64,000 bases of DNA, from positions 930,001 through 994,000 of the forward strand of contig JAWQEG010000128.1 of NCBI GenBank assembly GCA_033782935.1, in the 5' to 3' direction. Positions within the stretch are counted from its first letter, which is position 1. Every line of letters begins with the position of its first letter. The position numbers and the translations under genes were made by a program. Shown here piece after piece: positions 39,836 to 52,400 of the stretch. The notes below the pieces were generated by a model, which was not told the DNA's origin, made no database searches, and saw only the letters and a list, made by a program, of their open reading frames with translations. This DNA is from Petrolisthes cinctipes. Its lineage: Eukaryota > Arthropoda > Malacostraca > Decapoda > Porcellanidae.

Positions 39836-42290
39836 GTCCGAGAAGCAATCTGTACATGCCTACTCAGTGCTAGAATATTTTCAAAATATAGGCTAAAAAC
39901 TTGCTAAAAATCGATCTTTTAGGTGCCAAAAAGTCGATATCTCAAATTCAGTCCCAAAACACCCGAAAATTCGATATTTAGGGGTACCAGAAGCGATCTG
40001 TACATGCCTACTCCGTGTTAGAGTATTTTCAAAATACATGCTCAAAACATACTGAAAATCGATCTTTTAGGTGCACAAAAGTCGATATGTGCATGCATCT
40101 TCAGTTCCCGTTTATATCTCAAATTCAGGCTCAAAACACCCGAAAATTCAATATTTTGGGGTCCCAGAAGCAATCTGTACATGCCTACTCAGTGTTATAG
40201 TATTTTTAAAATACAGGCCCAAAACATGCTGAAAATCGATATTTTAGATGCCCAAAGTCAATATGTGCATGTATCTTCTGTACCCGTTTATATCTCAAAT
40301 TCAGGCTCAAAACACCCGAAAATTCAATATTTTGGGGTCCCAGAAGCAATCTGTACATGCCTACTCAGTATTAGAATATTTTCAAAATATAGGCTAAAAA
40401 CATGCTAAAAATCGATCTTTTAGGTGCCAAAAAGTCGATATCTCAAATTCAGTCCCAAAACACCCGAAAATTCGATATTTAGGGGTCCCAGAAGCGATCT
40501 GTACATGCCTACTCCGTGTTAGAGTATTTTCAAAATACATGCTCAAAACATACTGAAAATCGATCTTTTAGGTGCACAAAAGTCGATATTTGCATGCATC
40601 TTCAGTACCCGTTTATATATCAAATTCAGGCTCAAAACACCCGAAAATTCAATATTTTGGGGTCCCAGAAGCAATCTGTACATGCCTACACAGTGCTAGA
40701 ATATTTTCAAAATATAGGCTAAAAACATGCTAAAAATCGACATTATAGGTGCCAAAAAATCGATATCTCAAATTCAGTCCCAAAACACCCGAAAATTCGA
40801 TATTTAGAGGTCCCAGAAGGTATCTGTACATGCCTACTCCATGTTAGAGTATTTTCAAAATACAGGCCAAAAACATACTGAAAATCGATCTTTTAGGTGC
40901 CCAAAAGTCGATATGTGCATGCATCTTCTGTACCCGTTTATATCTCAAATTCTGGCCCTAAACACCCGAAAATTCAATATTTTGGGGTCCCAGAAGCGAT
41001 CTGTACATGCCTACTCCGTGTTAGAGTATTTTCAAAATTCAGGCCCAAAACATGCTGAAAATCGATATTTTTGGTGCCAAAAAATCGATATCTCAAATTC
41101 AGTCCCAAAACACCCGAAAATTCGATATTTAGAGGTCCCAGATCTGTACATGCCTACTCCGTGTTAGAGTATTTTCAAAATACAGGCCAAAAACATACTG
41201 AAAATCGATCTTTTAGGTGCCCAAAAGTCGAAATGTGCATGCATCTTCTGTACCCGTTTATATCTCAAATTCTGGCCCTAAACACCCGAAAATTCGATAT
41301 TTAGGGGTCCCAGAAGCGATCTGTACATGCCTACTCCGTGTTAGAGTATTTTCAAAATACATGCTCAAAACATACTGAAAATCGATCTTTTAGGTGCACA
41401 AAAGTCGATATTTGCATGCATCTTCAGTACCCGTTTATATATCAAATTCAGGCTCAAAACACTCGAAAATTCAATATTTTGGGGTCCCAGAAGCAATCTG
41501 TACATGCCTACTCAGTGTTAGAGTATTTTCAAAATACAGGCCCAAAACATGCTGAAAATCGATATTTTAGATGCCCAAAGTCAATATGTGCATGTATCTT
41601 CTGTACCCGTTTATATCTCAAATTCAGGCTCAAAACACCCGAAAATTCAATATTTTGGGGTCCCAGAAGCAATCTGTACATGCCTACACAGTGCTAGAAA
41701 AGTTTCAATATATAGGCTAAAAACATGCTAAAAATCGACATTTTAGGTGCCAAAAAATCGATATCTCAAATTCAGTCCCAAAACACCCGAAAATTCGATA
41801 TTTAGAGGTCCCAGAAGGTATCTGTACATGCCTACTCCATGTTAGAGTATTTTCAAAATACAGGCCAAAAACATACTGAAAATCGATCTTTTAGGTGCCC
41901 AAAAGTCGATATGTGCATGCATCTTCTGTACCCGTTTATATCTCAAATTCTGGCCCTAAACACCCGAAAATTTGATATTTTGGGGTCCCAGAAGCGATCT
42001 GTACATGCCTACTCCGTGTTAGAGTATTTTCAAAATTCAGGCCCAAAACATGCTGAAAATCGATATTTTAGGTGCCAAAAAATCGATATCTCAAATTCAG
42101 TCCCAAAACACCCGAAAATTCGATATTTAGAGGTCCCAGAAGGTATCTGTACATGCCTACTCCGTGTTAGAGTATTTTCAAAATACAGGCCAAAAACATA
42201 CTGAAAATCGATCTTTTAGGTGCCCAAAAGTCGAAATGTGCATGCATCTTCTGTACCCGTTTATATCTCAAATTCTGGCCCTAAACACCC
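39755..42290 (+). repeat. Duplication, offset 4,060 bp, copy 1
   Basis: Matches about 43,815-46,350. Shared rare variants: GGGGTCCGAG, CTTCAGTTCCCG, GTGTTATAGTATTTTTAAAA, CTCAGTATTAG, GACATTATAGG, a 5-bp loss in GTCCCAGATCTGTAC, and GAAAAGTTTCAATATATAGG. It overlaps the end of the 3,332-bp-offset copy 1. Confidence 0.85.
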
Positions 42291-42291
42291 G

Positions 42292-43167
42292 AAAATTCGA
42301 TATTTAGGGGTCCCTGAAGCGATCTGTACATGCCTACTCCGTGTTAGAGTATTTTCAAAATACATGCTCAAAACATACTGAAAATCGATCTTTTAGGTGC
42401 CCAAAAGTCGATATGTGCATGCATCTTCAGTACCCGTTTATATCTCAAATTCAGGCTCAAAACACCCGAAAATTCAATATTTTGGGGTCCCAGAAGCAAT
42501 CTGTACATGCCTACTCAGTGTTAGAGTATTTTCAAAATACAGGCCCAAAACATGCTGAAAATCGATATTTTTGGTGCCCAAAGTCAATATGTGCATGTAT
42601 CTTCTGTACCCGTTTATATCTCAAATTTAGGCTCAAAACACCCGAAAATTCAATATTTTGGGGTCCCAGAAGCAATCTGTACATGCCTACTCAGTGCTAG
42701 AATATTTTCAAAATATAGGCTAAAAACATGCTAAAAATCGATCTTTTAGGTGCCAAAAAGTCGATATCTCAAATTCAGTCCCAAAACACCCGAAAATTCG
42801 ATATTTAGGGGTCCCAGAAGCGATCTGTACATGCCTACTCCGTGTTAGAGTATTTTCAAAATACATGCTCAAAACACACAGAAAATCGATCTTTTAGGTG
42901 CACAAAAGTCGATATGTGCATGCATCTTCAGTACCCGTTTATATATCAAATTCAGGCTCAAAACACTCGATAATTCAATATTTTGGGGTCCCAGAAGCAA
43001 TCTATACATATCTGTAAACTCAGTGTTAGAGTATTTTCAAAATACAGGCCCAAAACATGCTGAAAATCGATATTTTAGATGCCCAAAGTCAATATGTGCA
43101 TGTATCTTCTGTACCCGTTTATATCTCAAATTCAGGCTCAAAACACCCGAAAATTCAATATTTTGGG
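42292..43167 (+). repeat. Duplication, offset 3,332 bp, copy 2
   Basis: Second copy of 38,960-39,835. The copies part where GGGGTCCGAG (copy 1) is GGGGTCCCAG here. A few bases downstream lies the chimeric 199-bp monomer. Confidence 0.82.
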
Positions 43168-43198
43168 GTCCCAGAAGCAATCTGTACATGCCTACACA

Positions 43199-43397
43199 GT
43201 GCTAGAATATTTTCAAAATATAGGCTAAAAACATGCTAAAAATCGACATTTTAGGTGCCAAAAATCGATCTTTTAGGTGCCCAAAAGTCGATATGTGCAT
43301 GCATCTTCAGTGCCCGTTTATATCTCAAATTCAGGCTCAAAACACCCGAAAATTCAATATTTTGGGGTCCCAGAAGCAATCTGTACATGCCTACTCA
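43199..43397 (+). repeat. Chimeric 199-bp monomer
   Basis: The first half starts as C (ATAGGCTAAAAACATGCT, GACATTTTAGGTGCC), and after AAAAATCGAT it restarts as A (CTTTTAGGTGCCCAAAAG). The TTTTAGGTGCC motif therefore occurs twice and the monomer gains 22 bp. The joint falls in the shared AAAATCGAT. It is the longest monomer I see. Confidence 0.85.
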
Positions 43398-43814
43398 GTG
43401 TTAGAGTATTTTCAAAATACAGGCCCAAAACATGCTGAAAATCGATATTTTAGATGCCCAAAGTCAATATGTGCATGTATCTTCTGTACCCGTTTGTATC
43501 TCAAATTCAGGCTCAAAACACCCGAAAATTCAATACTTTGGGGTCCCAGAAGCAATCTGTACATGCCTACACAGTGCTAGAATATTTTCAAAATATAGGC
43601 TAAAAACATGCTAAAAATCGATATTTTAGGTGCCAAAAAGTCGATATGTGCATGCATCTTCTGTACCCGTTTATATCTTAAATTCTGCCCCTAAACACCC
43701 GAAAATTTGATATTTTGGGGTCCCAGAAGCGATCTGTACATGCCTACTCCGTGTTAGAGTATTTTCAAAATTCAGGCCCAAAACATGCTGAAAATCGATA
43801 TTTTTGGTGCCCAA

Positions 43815-46350
43815 AGTCAATATGTGCATGTATCTTCTGTACCCGTTTATATCTCAAATTCAGGCTCAAAACACCCGAAAATTCAATATTTTGGGGTCCG
43901 AGAAGCAATCTGTACATGCCTACTCAGTGCTAGAATATTTTCAAAATATAGGCTAAAAACTTGCTAAAAATCGATCTTTTAGGTGCCAAAAAGTCGATAT
44001 CTCAAATTCAGTCCCAAAACACCCGAAAATTCGATATTTAGGGGTACCAGAAGCGATCTGTACATGCCTACTCCGTGTTAGAGTATTTTCAAAATACATG
44101 CTCAAAACATACTGAAAATCGATCTTTTAGGTGCACAAAAGTCGATAGGTGCATGCATCTTCAGTTCCCGTTTATATCTCAAATTCAGGCTCAAAACACC
44201 CGAAAATTCAATATTTTGGGGTCCCAGAAGCAATCTGTACATGCCTACTCAGTGTTATAGTATTTTTAAAATACAGGCCCAAAACATGCTGAAAATCGAT
44301 ATTTTAGATGCCCAAAGTCAATATGTGCATGTATCTTCTGTACCCGTTTATATCTCAAATTCAGGCTCAAAACACCCGAAAATTCAATATTTTGGGGTCC
44401 CAGAAGCAATCTGTACATGCCTACTCAGTATTAGAATATTTTCAAAATATAGGCTAAAAACATGCTAAAAATCGATCTTTTAGGTGCCAAAAAGTCGATA
44501 TCTCAAATTCAGTCCCAAAACACCCGAAAATTCGATATTTAGGGGTCCCAGAAGCGATCTGTACATGCCTACTCCGTGTTAGAGTATTTTCAAAATACAT
44601 GCTCAAAACATACTGAAAATCGATCTTTTAGGTGCACAAAAGTCGATATTTGCATGCATCTTCAGTACCCGTTTATATATCAAATTCAGGCTCAAAACAC
44701 CCGAAAATTCAATATTTTGGGGTCCCAGAAGCAATCTGTACATGCCTACACAGTGCTAGAATATTTTCAAAATATAGGCTAAAAACATGCTAAAAATCGA
44801 CATTATAGGTGCCAAAAAATCGATATCTCAAATTCAGTCCCAAAACACCCGAAAATTCGATATTTAGAGGTCCCAGAAGGTATCTGTACATGCCTACTCC
44901 ATGTTAGAGTATTTTCAAAATACAGGCCAAAAACATACTGAAAATCGATCTTTTAGGTGCCCAAAAGTCGATATGTGCATGCATCTTCTGTACCCGTTTA
45001 TATCTCAAATTCTGGCCCTAAACACCCGAAAATTCAATATTTTGGGGTCCCAGAAGCGATCTGTACATGCCTACTCCGTGTTAGAGTATTTTCAAAATTC
45101 AGGCCCAAAACATGCTGAAAATCGATATTTTTGGTGCCAAAAAATCGATATCTCAAATTCAGTCCCAAAACACCCGAAAATTCGATATTTAGAGGTCCCA
45201 GATCTGTACATGCCTACTCCGTGTTAGAGTATTTTCAAAATACAGGCCAAAAACATACTGAAAATCGATCTTTTAGGTGCCCAAAAGTCGAAATGTGCAT
45301 GCATCTTCTGTACCCGTTTATATCTCAAATTCTGGCCCTAAACACCCGAAAATTCGATATTTAGGGGTCCCAGAAGCGATCTGTACATGCCTACTCCGTG
45401 TTAGAGTATTTTCAAAATACATGCTCAAAACATACTGAAAATCGATCTTTTAGGTGCACAAAAGTCGATATTTGCATGCATCTTCAGTACCCGTTTATAT
45501 ATCAAATTCAGGCTCAAAACACTCGAAAATTCAATATTTTGGGGTCCCAGAAGCAATCTGTACATGCCTACTCAGTGTTAGAGTATTTTCAAAATACAGG
45601 CCCAAAACATGCTGAAAATCGATATTTTAGATGCCCAAAGTCAATATGTGCATGTATCTTCTGTACCCGTTTATATCTCAAATTCAGGCTCAAAACACCC
45701 GAAAATTCAATATTTTGGGGTCCCAGAAGCAATCTGTACATGCCTACACAGTGCTAGAAAAGTTTCAATATATAGGCTAAAAACATGCTAAAAATCGACA
45801 TTTTAGGTGCCAAAAAATCGATATCTCAAATTCAGTCCCAAAACACCCGAAAATTCGATATTTAGAGGTCCCAGAAGGTATCTGTACATGCCTACTCCAT
45901 GTTAGAGTATTTTCAAAATACAGGCCAAAAACATACTGAAAATCGATCTTTTAGGTGCCCAAAAGTCGATATGTGCATGCATCTTCTGTACCCGTTTATA
46001 TCTCAAATTCTGGCCCTAAACACCCGAAAATTTGATATTTTGGGGTCCCAGAAGCGATCTGTACATGCCTACTCCGTGTTAGAGTATTTTCAAAATTCAG
46101 GCCCAAAACATGCTGAAAATCGATATTTTAGGTGCCAAAAAATCGATATCTCAAATTCAGTCCCAAAACACCCGAAAATTCGATATTTAGAGGTCCCAGA
46201 AGGTATCTGTACATGCCTACTCCGTGTTAGAGTATTTTCAAAATACAGGCCAAAAACATACTGAAAATCGATCTTTTAGGTGCCCAAAAGTCGAAATGTG
46301 CATGCATCTTCTGTACCCGTTTATATCTCAAATTCTGGCCCTAAACACCC
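43815..46350 (+). repeat. Duplication, offset 4,060 bp, copy 2
   Basis: Second copy of 39,755-42,290, with the same chain of rare variants in the same order. It ends near ACCCGATAATTCG (46,350), where copy 1 has ACCCGAAAATTCG and then CCCTGAAG. Confidence 0.85.
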
Positions 46351-46400
46351 GATAATTCGATATTTAGGGGTCCCAGAAGCGATCTGTACATGCCTACTCC

Positions 46401-49400
46401 GTGTTAGAGTATTTTCAAAATACATGCTCAAAACATACTGAAAATCGATCTTTTAGGTGCACAAAAGTCGATATATGCATGCATCTTCAGTACCCGTTTA
46501 TATATCAAATTCAGGCTCAAAACACCCGAAAATTCGATATTTTGGGGTCCCAGAAGCGATCTGTACATGCCTACTCCGTGTTAGAGTATTTTCAAAATTC
46601 AGGCCCAAAACATGCTGAAAATCGATATTTTTGGTGCCCAAAGTCAATATGTGCATGTATCTTCTGTACCCGTTTATATCTCAAATTCAGGCTCAAAACA
46701 CCCGAAAATTCAATATTTTGGGGTCCCAGAAGCAATCTGTACATGCCTACTCAGTGCTAGAATATTTTCAAAATATAGGCTAAAAACATGCTAAAAATCG
46801 ATCTTTTAGGTGCCAAAAAGTCGATATCTCAAATTCAGTCCCAAAACACCCGAAAATTCGATATTTAGGGGTCCCAGAATCGATCTGTACATGCCTTCTC
46901 CGTGTTAGAGTATTTTCAAAATACATGCTCAAAACATACTGAAAATCGATCTTTTAGGTGCACAAAAGTCGATATGTGCATGCATCTTCAGTACCCGTTT
47001 ATATCTCAAATTCAGGCTCAAAACACCCGAAAATTCAATATTTTGGGGTCCCAGAAGCAATCTGTACATGCCTACCCAGTGTTAGAGTATTTTCAAAATA
47101 CAGGCCCAAAACATGCTGAAAATCGATATTTTAAATGCCCAAAGTCAATATGTGCATGTATCTTCTGTACCCGTTTATATCTCAAATTCAGGCTCAAAAC
47201 ACCCGAAATTTCAATATTTTGGGGTCCCAGAAGCAATCTGTACATGCCTACACAGTGCTAGAATATTTTCAAAATATAGGCTAAAAACATGCTAAAAATC
47301 GACATTTTAGGTGCCAAAAAATCGATATCTCAAATTCAGTCCCAAAACACCCGAAAATTCGATATTTAGAGGTCCCAGAAGGTATCTGTACATGCCTACT
47401 CCGTGTTAGAGTATTTTCAAAATACAGGCCAAAAACATACTGAAAATCGATCTTTTAGGTGCCAAAAGTCGATATGTGCATGCATCTTCAGTACCCGTTT
47501 ATATCTCAAATTCAGGCTCAAAACACCCGAAAATTCAATATTTTGGGGTCCCAGAAGCAATCTGTACATGCCTACTCAGTGTTAGAGTATTTTCAAAATA
47601 CAGGCCCAAAACATGCTGAAAATCGATATTTTAGATGATCAAAGTCAATATGTGCATGTATCTTCTGTACGCGTTTATATCTCAAATTCAGGCTCAAAAC
47701 ACCCGAAAATTCAATACTTTGGGGTCCCAGAAGCAATCTGTACATGCCTACACAGTGCTAGAATATTTTCTAAATAAAACATGCTAAAAATCGACATATT
47801 AGGTGCCAAAAAATCGATATCTCAAATTCAGACCCAAAACACCCGAAAATTCGATATTTAGAGGTCCCAGAAGGTATCTGTACATGCCTACTCCTTGTTA
47901 GAGTATTTTCAAAATACAGGCCAAAAACATACTGAAAATCGATCTTTTAGGTGCCCAAAAGTCGAAATGTGCATGCATCTTCTGTACGTGTTTATATCTC
48001 AAATTCTGGCCCTAAACACCCGAAAATTCGATATTTTGGGGTCCCAGAAGCGATCTGTACATGCCTACTCCGTGTTAGAGTATTTTCAAAATACATGCTC
48101 AAAACATACTGAAAATCGATCTTTTAGGTGCACTAAAGTCGATATGTGCATGCATCTTCAGTACCCGTTTATATCTCAAATTCAGGCTCAAAACACCCGA
48201 AAATTCAATATTTTGGGGTCCCAGAAGCAATCTGTACATGCCTACTCAGTGTTAGATAGAGTATTTTAAAAATACAGGCCCAAAACATGCTGAAATTCGA
48301 TATTTTAGATGCCCAAAGTCAATATGTGCATGTATCTTCTGTACCCGTTTATATCTCAAATTCAGGCTCAAAACACCCGAAAATTCAATATTTTGGGGTC
48401 CCAGAAGCAATCTGTACATGCCTACACAGTGCTAGAATATTTTCAAAATATAGGCTAAAAAACATGCTAAAAATCGATCTTTTAGGTGCCAAAAAATCGA
48501 TATCTCAAATTCAGTCCCAAAACACCCGAAAATTCGATATTTAGAGGTCCCAGAAGGGACCTACTCAGTGTTAGAGTATTTTCAAAATACAGGCCCAAAA
48601 CATGCTGAAAATCGATATTTTAGATGCCCAAAGTCAATATGTGCATGTATCTTCTGTACCCGTTTATATCTAAAATTCAGGCTCAAAACACCCGAAAATT
48701 CAATATTTTGTGGTCCCGGAAGCAATCTGTACATGCCTACACAGTGCTAGAATATTTTCAAAATATAGGCTAAAAACATGCTAAAAATCGACATTTTAGG
48801 TGCCAAAAAATCGATATCTCAAATTCAGTCCCAAAACACCCGAAAATTCGATATTTAGAGGTCCCAGAAGGTATCTGTACATGCCTACTCCGTGTTAGAG
48901 TATTTTCAAAATTCTGGCCCAAAACATGCTGAAAATCGATATTTTTGGTGCCCAAAGTCAATATGTGCATGTATCTTCTGTACCCGTTTATATCTCAAAT
49001 TCTGGCTCAAAACACCCGAAAATTCAATATTTTGGGGTCCCAGAAGCAATCTGTACATGCCTACTCAGTGCTAGAATATTTTCAAAATATAGGCTAAAAA
49101 CATGCTAAAAATCGATCTTTTAGGTGCCAAAAAGTCGATATATCAAATTCAGTCCCAAAACACACGAAAATTCGATATTTAAGGGTCCCAGAAGCGATCT
49201 GTACATGCCTACTCTGTGTTAGAGTATTTTCAAAATTCAGGCCCAAAACATGCTGAAAATCGATATTTTTGGTGCCCAAAGTCAATATGTGCATGTATCT
49301 TCTGTACCCGTTTATATCTCAAATTCAGGCTCAAAACACCCGAAAATTCAATATTTTGGGGTCCCAGAAGCAATCTGTACATGCCTACACAGTGCTAGAA

Positions 49401-52400
49401 TATTTTCAAAATATAGGCCAAAAACATGCTAAAAATCGACATTTTAGGTGCCAAAAAATCGATATCTCAAATTCAGTCCCAAAACACCCGAAAATTCGAT
49501 ATTTAGAGGTCCCAGAAGGTATCTGTACATGCCTATTCCGTGTTAGAGTATTTTCAAAATATAGGCTAAAAACATGCTAAAAATCGATCTTTTAGGTGCC
49601 AAAAAGTCGATATGTGCATGCATCTTCAGTACCCGTTTATATCTCAAATTCAGGCTCAAAACACCCGAAAATTCAATATTTTGGGGTCCCAGAAGCAATC
49701 TGTACATGCCTACTCAGTGTTAGAGTATTTTCAAAATACAGGCCCAAAACATGCTGAAAATCGATATTTTAGATGCCCAAAGTCAATATGTGCATGTATC
49801 TTCTGTACCCGTTTATATCTCAAATTCAGGCTCAAAACACCCGAAAATTCAATATTTTGGGGTCCCAGAAGCAATCTGTACATGCCTACTTAGTGCTAGA
49901 ATATTTTCAAAATATAGGCTAAAAACATGCTAAAAATCGATCTTTTAGGTGCCAAAAAGTCGATATATCAAATTCAGTCCCAAAACACCCGAAAATTCGA
50001 TATTTACGGGTCCCAGAAGCGATCTGTACATGCCTACTCCGTGTTAGAGTATTTTCAAAATACATGCTCAAAACATACTGAAAATCGATCTTTTAGGTGC
50101 ACAAAAGTCGATATGTGCATGCATCTTCAGTACCCGTTTATATCTCAAATTCAGGCTCAAAACACCCGAAAATTCAATATTTTGGGGTCCCAGAAGCAAT
50201 CTGTACATGCCTACTCCGTGTTAGAGTATTTTCAAAATACATGCTCAAAACATACTGAAAATCGATCTTTTAGGTGCACAAAAGTCGATATGTGCATGCA
50301 TCTTCTGTACCCGTTTATATCTCAAATTCAGGCTCAAAACACCCGAAAATTCAATATTTTGGGGTCCCAGAAGCAATCTGTACATGCCTACACAGTGCTA
50401 GAATATTTTTAAAATATAGGCTAAAAAACATGCTAAAAATCGACATTTTAGGTGCCAAAAAATCGATATCTCAAATTCAGTCCCAAAACACCCGAAAATT
50501 CGATATTTAGAGGTCCCAGAAGGTATCTGTACATGCCTACTCAGTGTTAGAGTATTTTCAAAATACAGACCCAAAACATGCTGAAAATCGATATTTTAGA
50601 TGCCCAAAGTCGATATGTGCATGCATCTTCAGTACCCGTTTATATCTCAAATTCAGGCTCAAAACACCCGAAAATTCAATATTTTGGGGTCCCAGAAGCA
50701 ATCTGTACATGCCTACTTAGTGGTAGAATATTTTCAAAATACAGGCCCAAAACATGCTGAAAATCGATAATTTAGATGCCCAAAGTCATTTTGTGCATGT
50801 ATCTTCTGTACCCGTTTATATCTCAAATTCAGGCTCAAAACACCCGAAAATTCAATATTTTGGGGTCCCAGAAGCAATCTGTACATGCCTACTCAGTGCT
50901 AGAATATTTTCAAAATATAGGCTAAAAACATGCTAAAAATCGATCTTTTAGGTGCCAAAAAGTCGATATCTCAAATTCAGTCCCAAAACACCCGAAAATT
51001 CGATATTTAGGGGTCCCAGAAGCGATCTGTACATGCCTACTCCGTGTTAGAGTATTTTCAAAATACATGCTCAAAACATACTGAAAATCGATCTTTTAGG
51101 TGCACAAAAGTCGATATGTGCATGCATCTTCAGTACCCGTTTATATATCAAATTCAGGCTCAAAACACCCGAAAATTCAATATTTTGGGGTCCCAGAAGC
51201 AATCTGTACATGCCTACTCAGTGTTAGAGTATTTTCAAAATACAGGCCCAAAACATGCTGAAAATCGATATTTTAGGTGCCAAAAAGTCGATATCTCAAA
51301 TTCAGTCCCAAAACACCCGAAAATTCGATATTTAGGGGTCCCAGAAGCGATCTGTACATGCCTACTCCGTGTTAGAGTATTTTCAAAATACATGCTCAAA
51401 ACATACTGAAAATCGATCTTTTAGGTGCACAAAAGTCGATATGTGCATGCATCTTCAGAACCCGTTTATATCTCAAATTCAGGCTCAAAACACCCGAAAA
51501 TTCAATATTTTGGGGTCCCAGAAGCAATCTGTACATGCCTACTCAGTGTTAGAGTATTTTCAAAATACAGGCCCAAAACATGCTGAAAATCGATATTTTA
51601 GATGCCCAAAGTCAATATGTGCATGTATCTTCTGTACCCGTTTATATCTCAAATTCAGGCTCAAAACACCCGAAAATTCAATATTTTGGGGTCCCAGAAG
51701 CAATCTGTACATGCCTACTCAGTGCTAGAATATTTTCAAAATATAGGCTAAAAACATGCTAAAAATCGATCTTTTAGGTGCCAAAAAGTCGATATCTCAA
51801 ATTCAGTCCCAAAACACCCGAAAATTCGATATTTAGGGGTCCCAGAAGCGATCTGTACATGCCTACTCCATGTTAGAGTATTTTCAAAATACATGCTCAA
51901 AACATACTAAAAATCGATCATTTAGGTGCACAAAAGTCGATATGTGCATGCATCTTCAGAACCCGTTTATATCTCAAATTCAGGCTCAAAACACCCGAAA
52001 ATTCAATATTTTGGGGTCCCAGAAGCAATCTGTACATGCCTACTCAGTGTTAGAGTATTTTCAAAATACAGGGCCAAAAGATGCTGAAAATCGATATTTT
52101 AGATGCCCAAAGTCAATATGTGCATGTATCTTCTGTACCCGTTTATATCTCAAATTCAGGCTCAAAACACCCGAAAATTCGATATTTAGGGGTCCCAGAA
52201 GCGATCTGTACATGCCTACTCCGTGTTAGAGTATTTTCAAAATACATGCTCAAAACATACTGAAAATCGATCTTTTAGGTGCACAAAAGTCGATATGTGC
52301 ATGCATCTTCAGTACCCGTTTATATCTCAAATTCAGGCCCAAAACACCCGAAAATTCAATATTTTGGGGTCCCAGAAGCAATCTGTACATGCCTACTCAG

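Noticed and set aside
49927..50412. 161-codon open frame spanning C, A and A
   Set aside because: Created by an A-A junction with no B between; it has the same composition as all other frames and no sign of a protein family.
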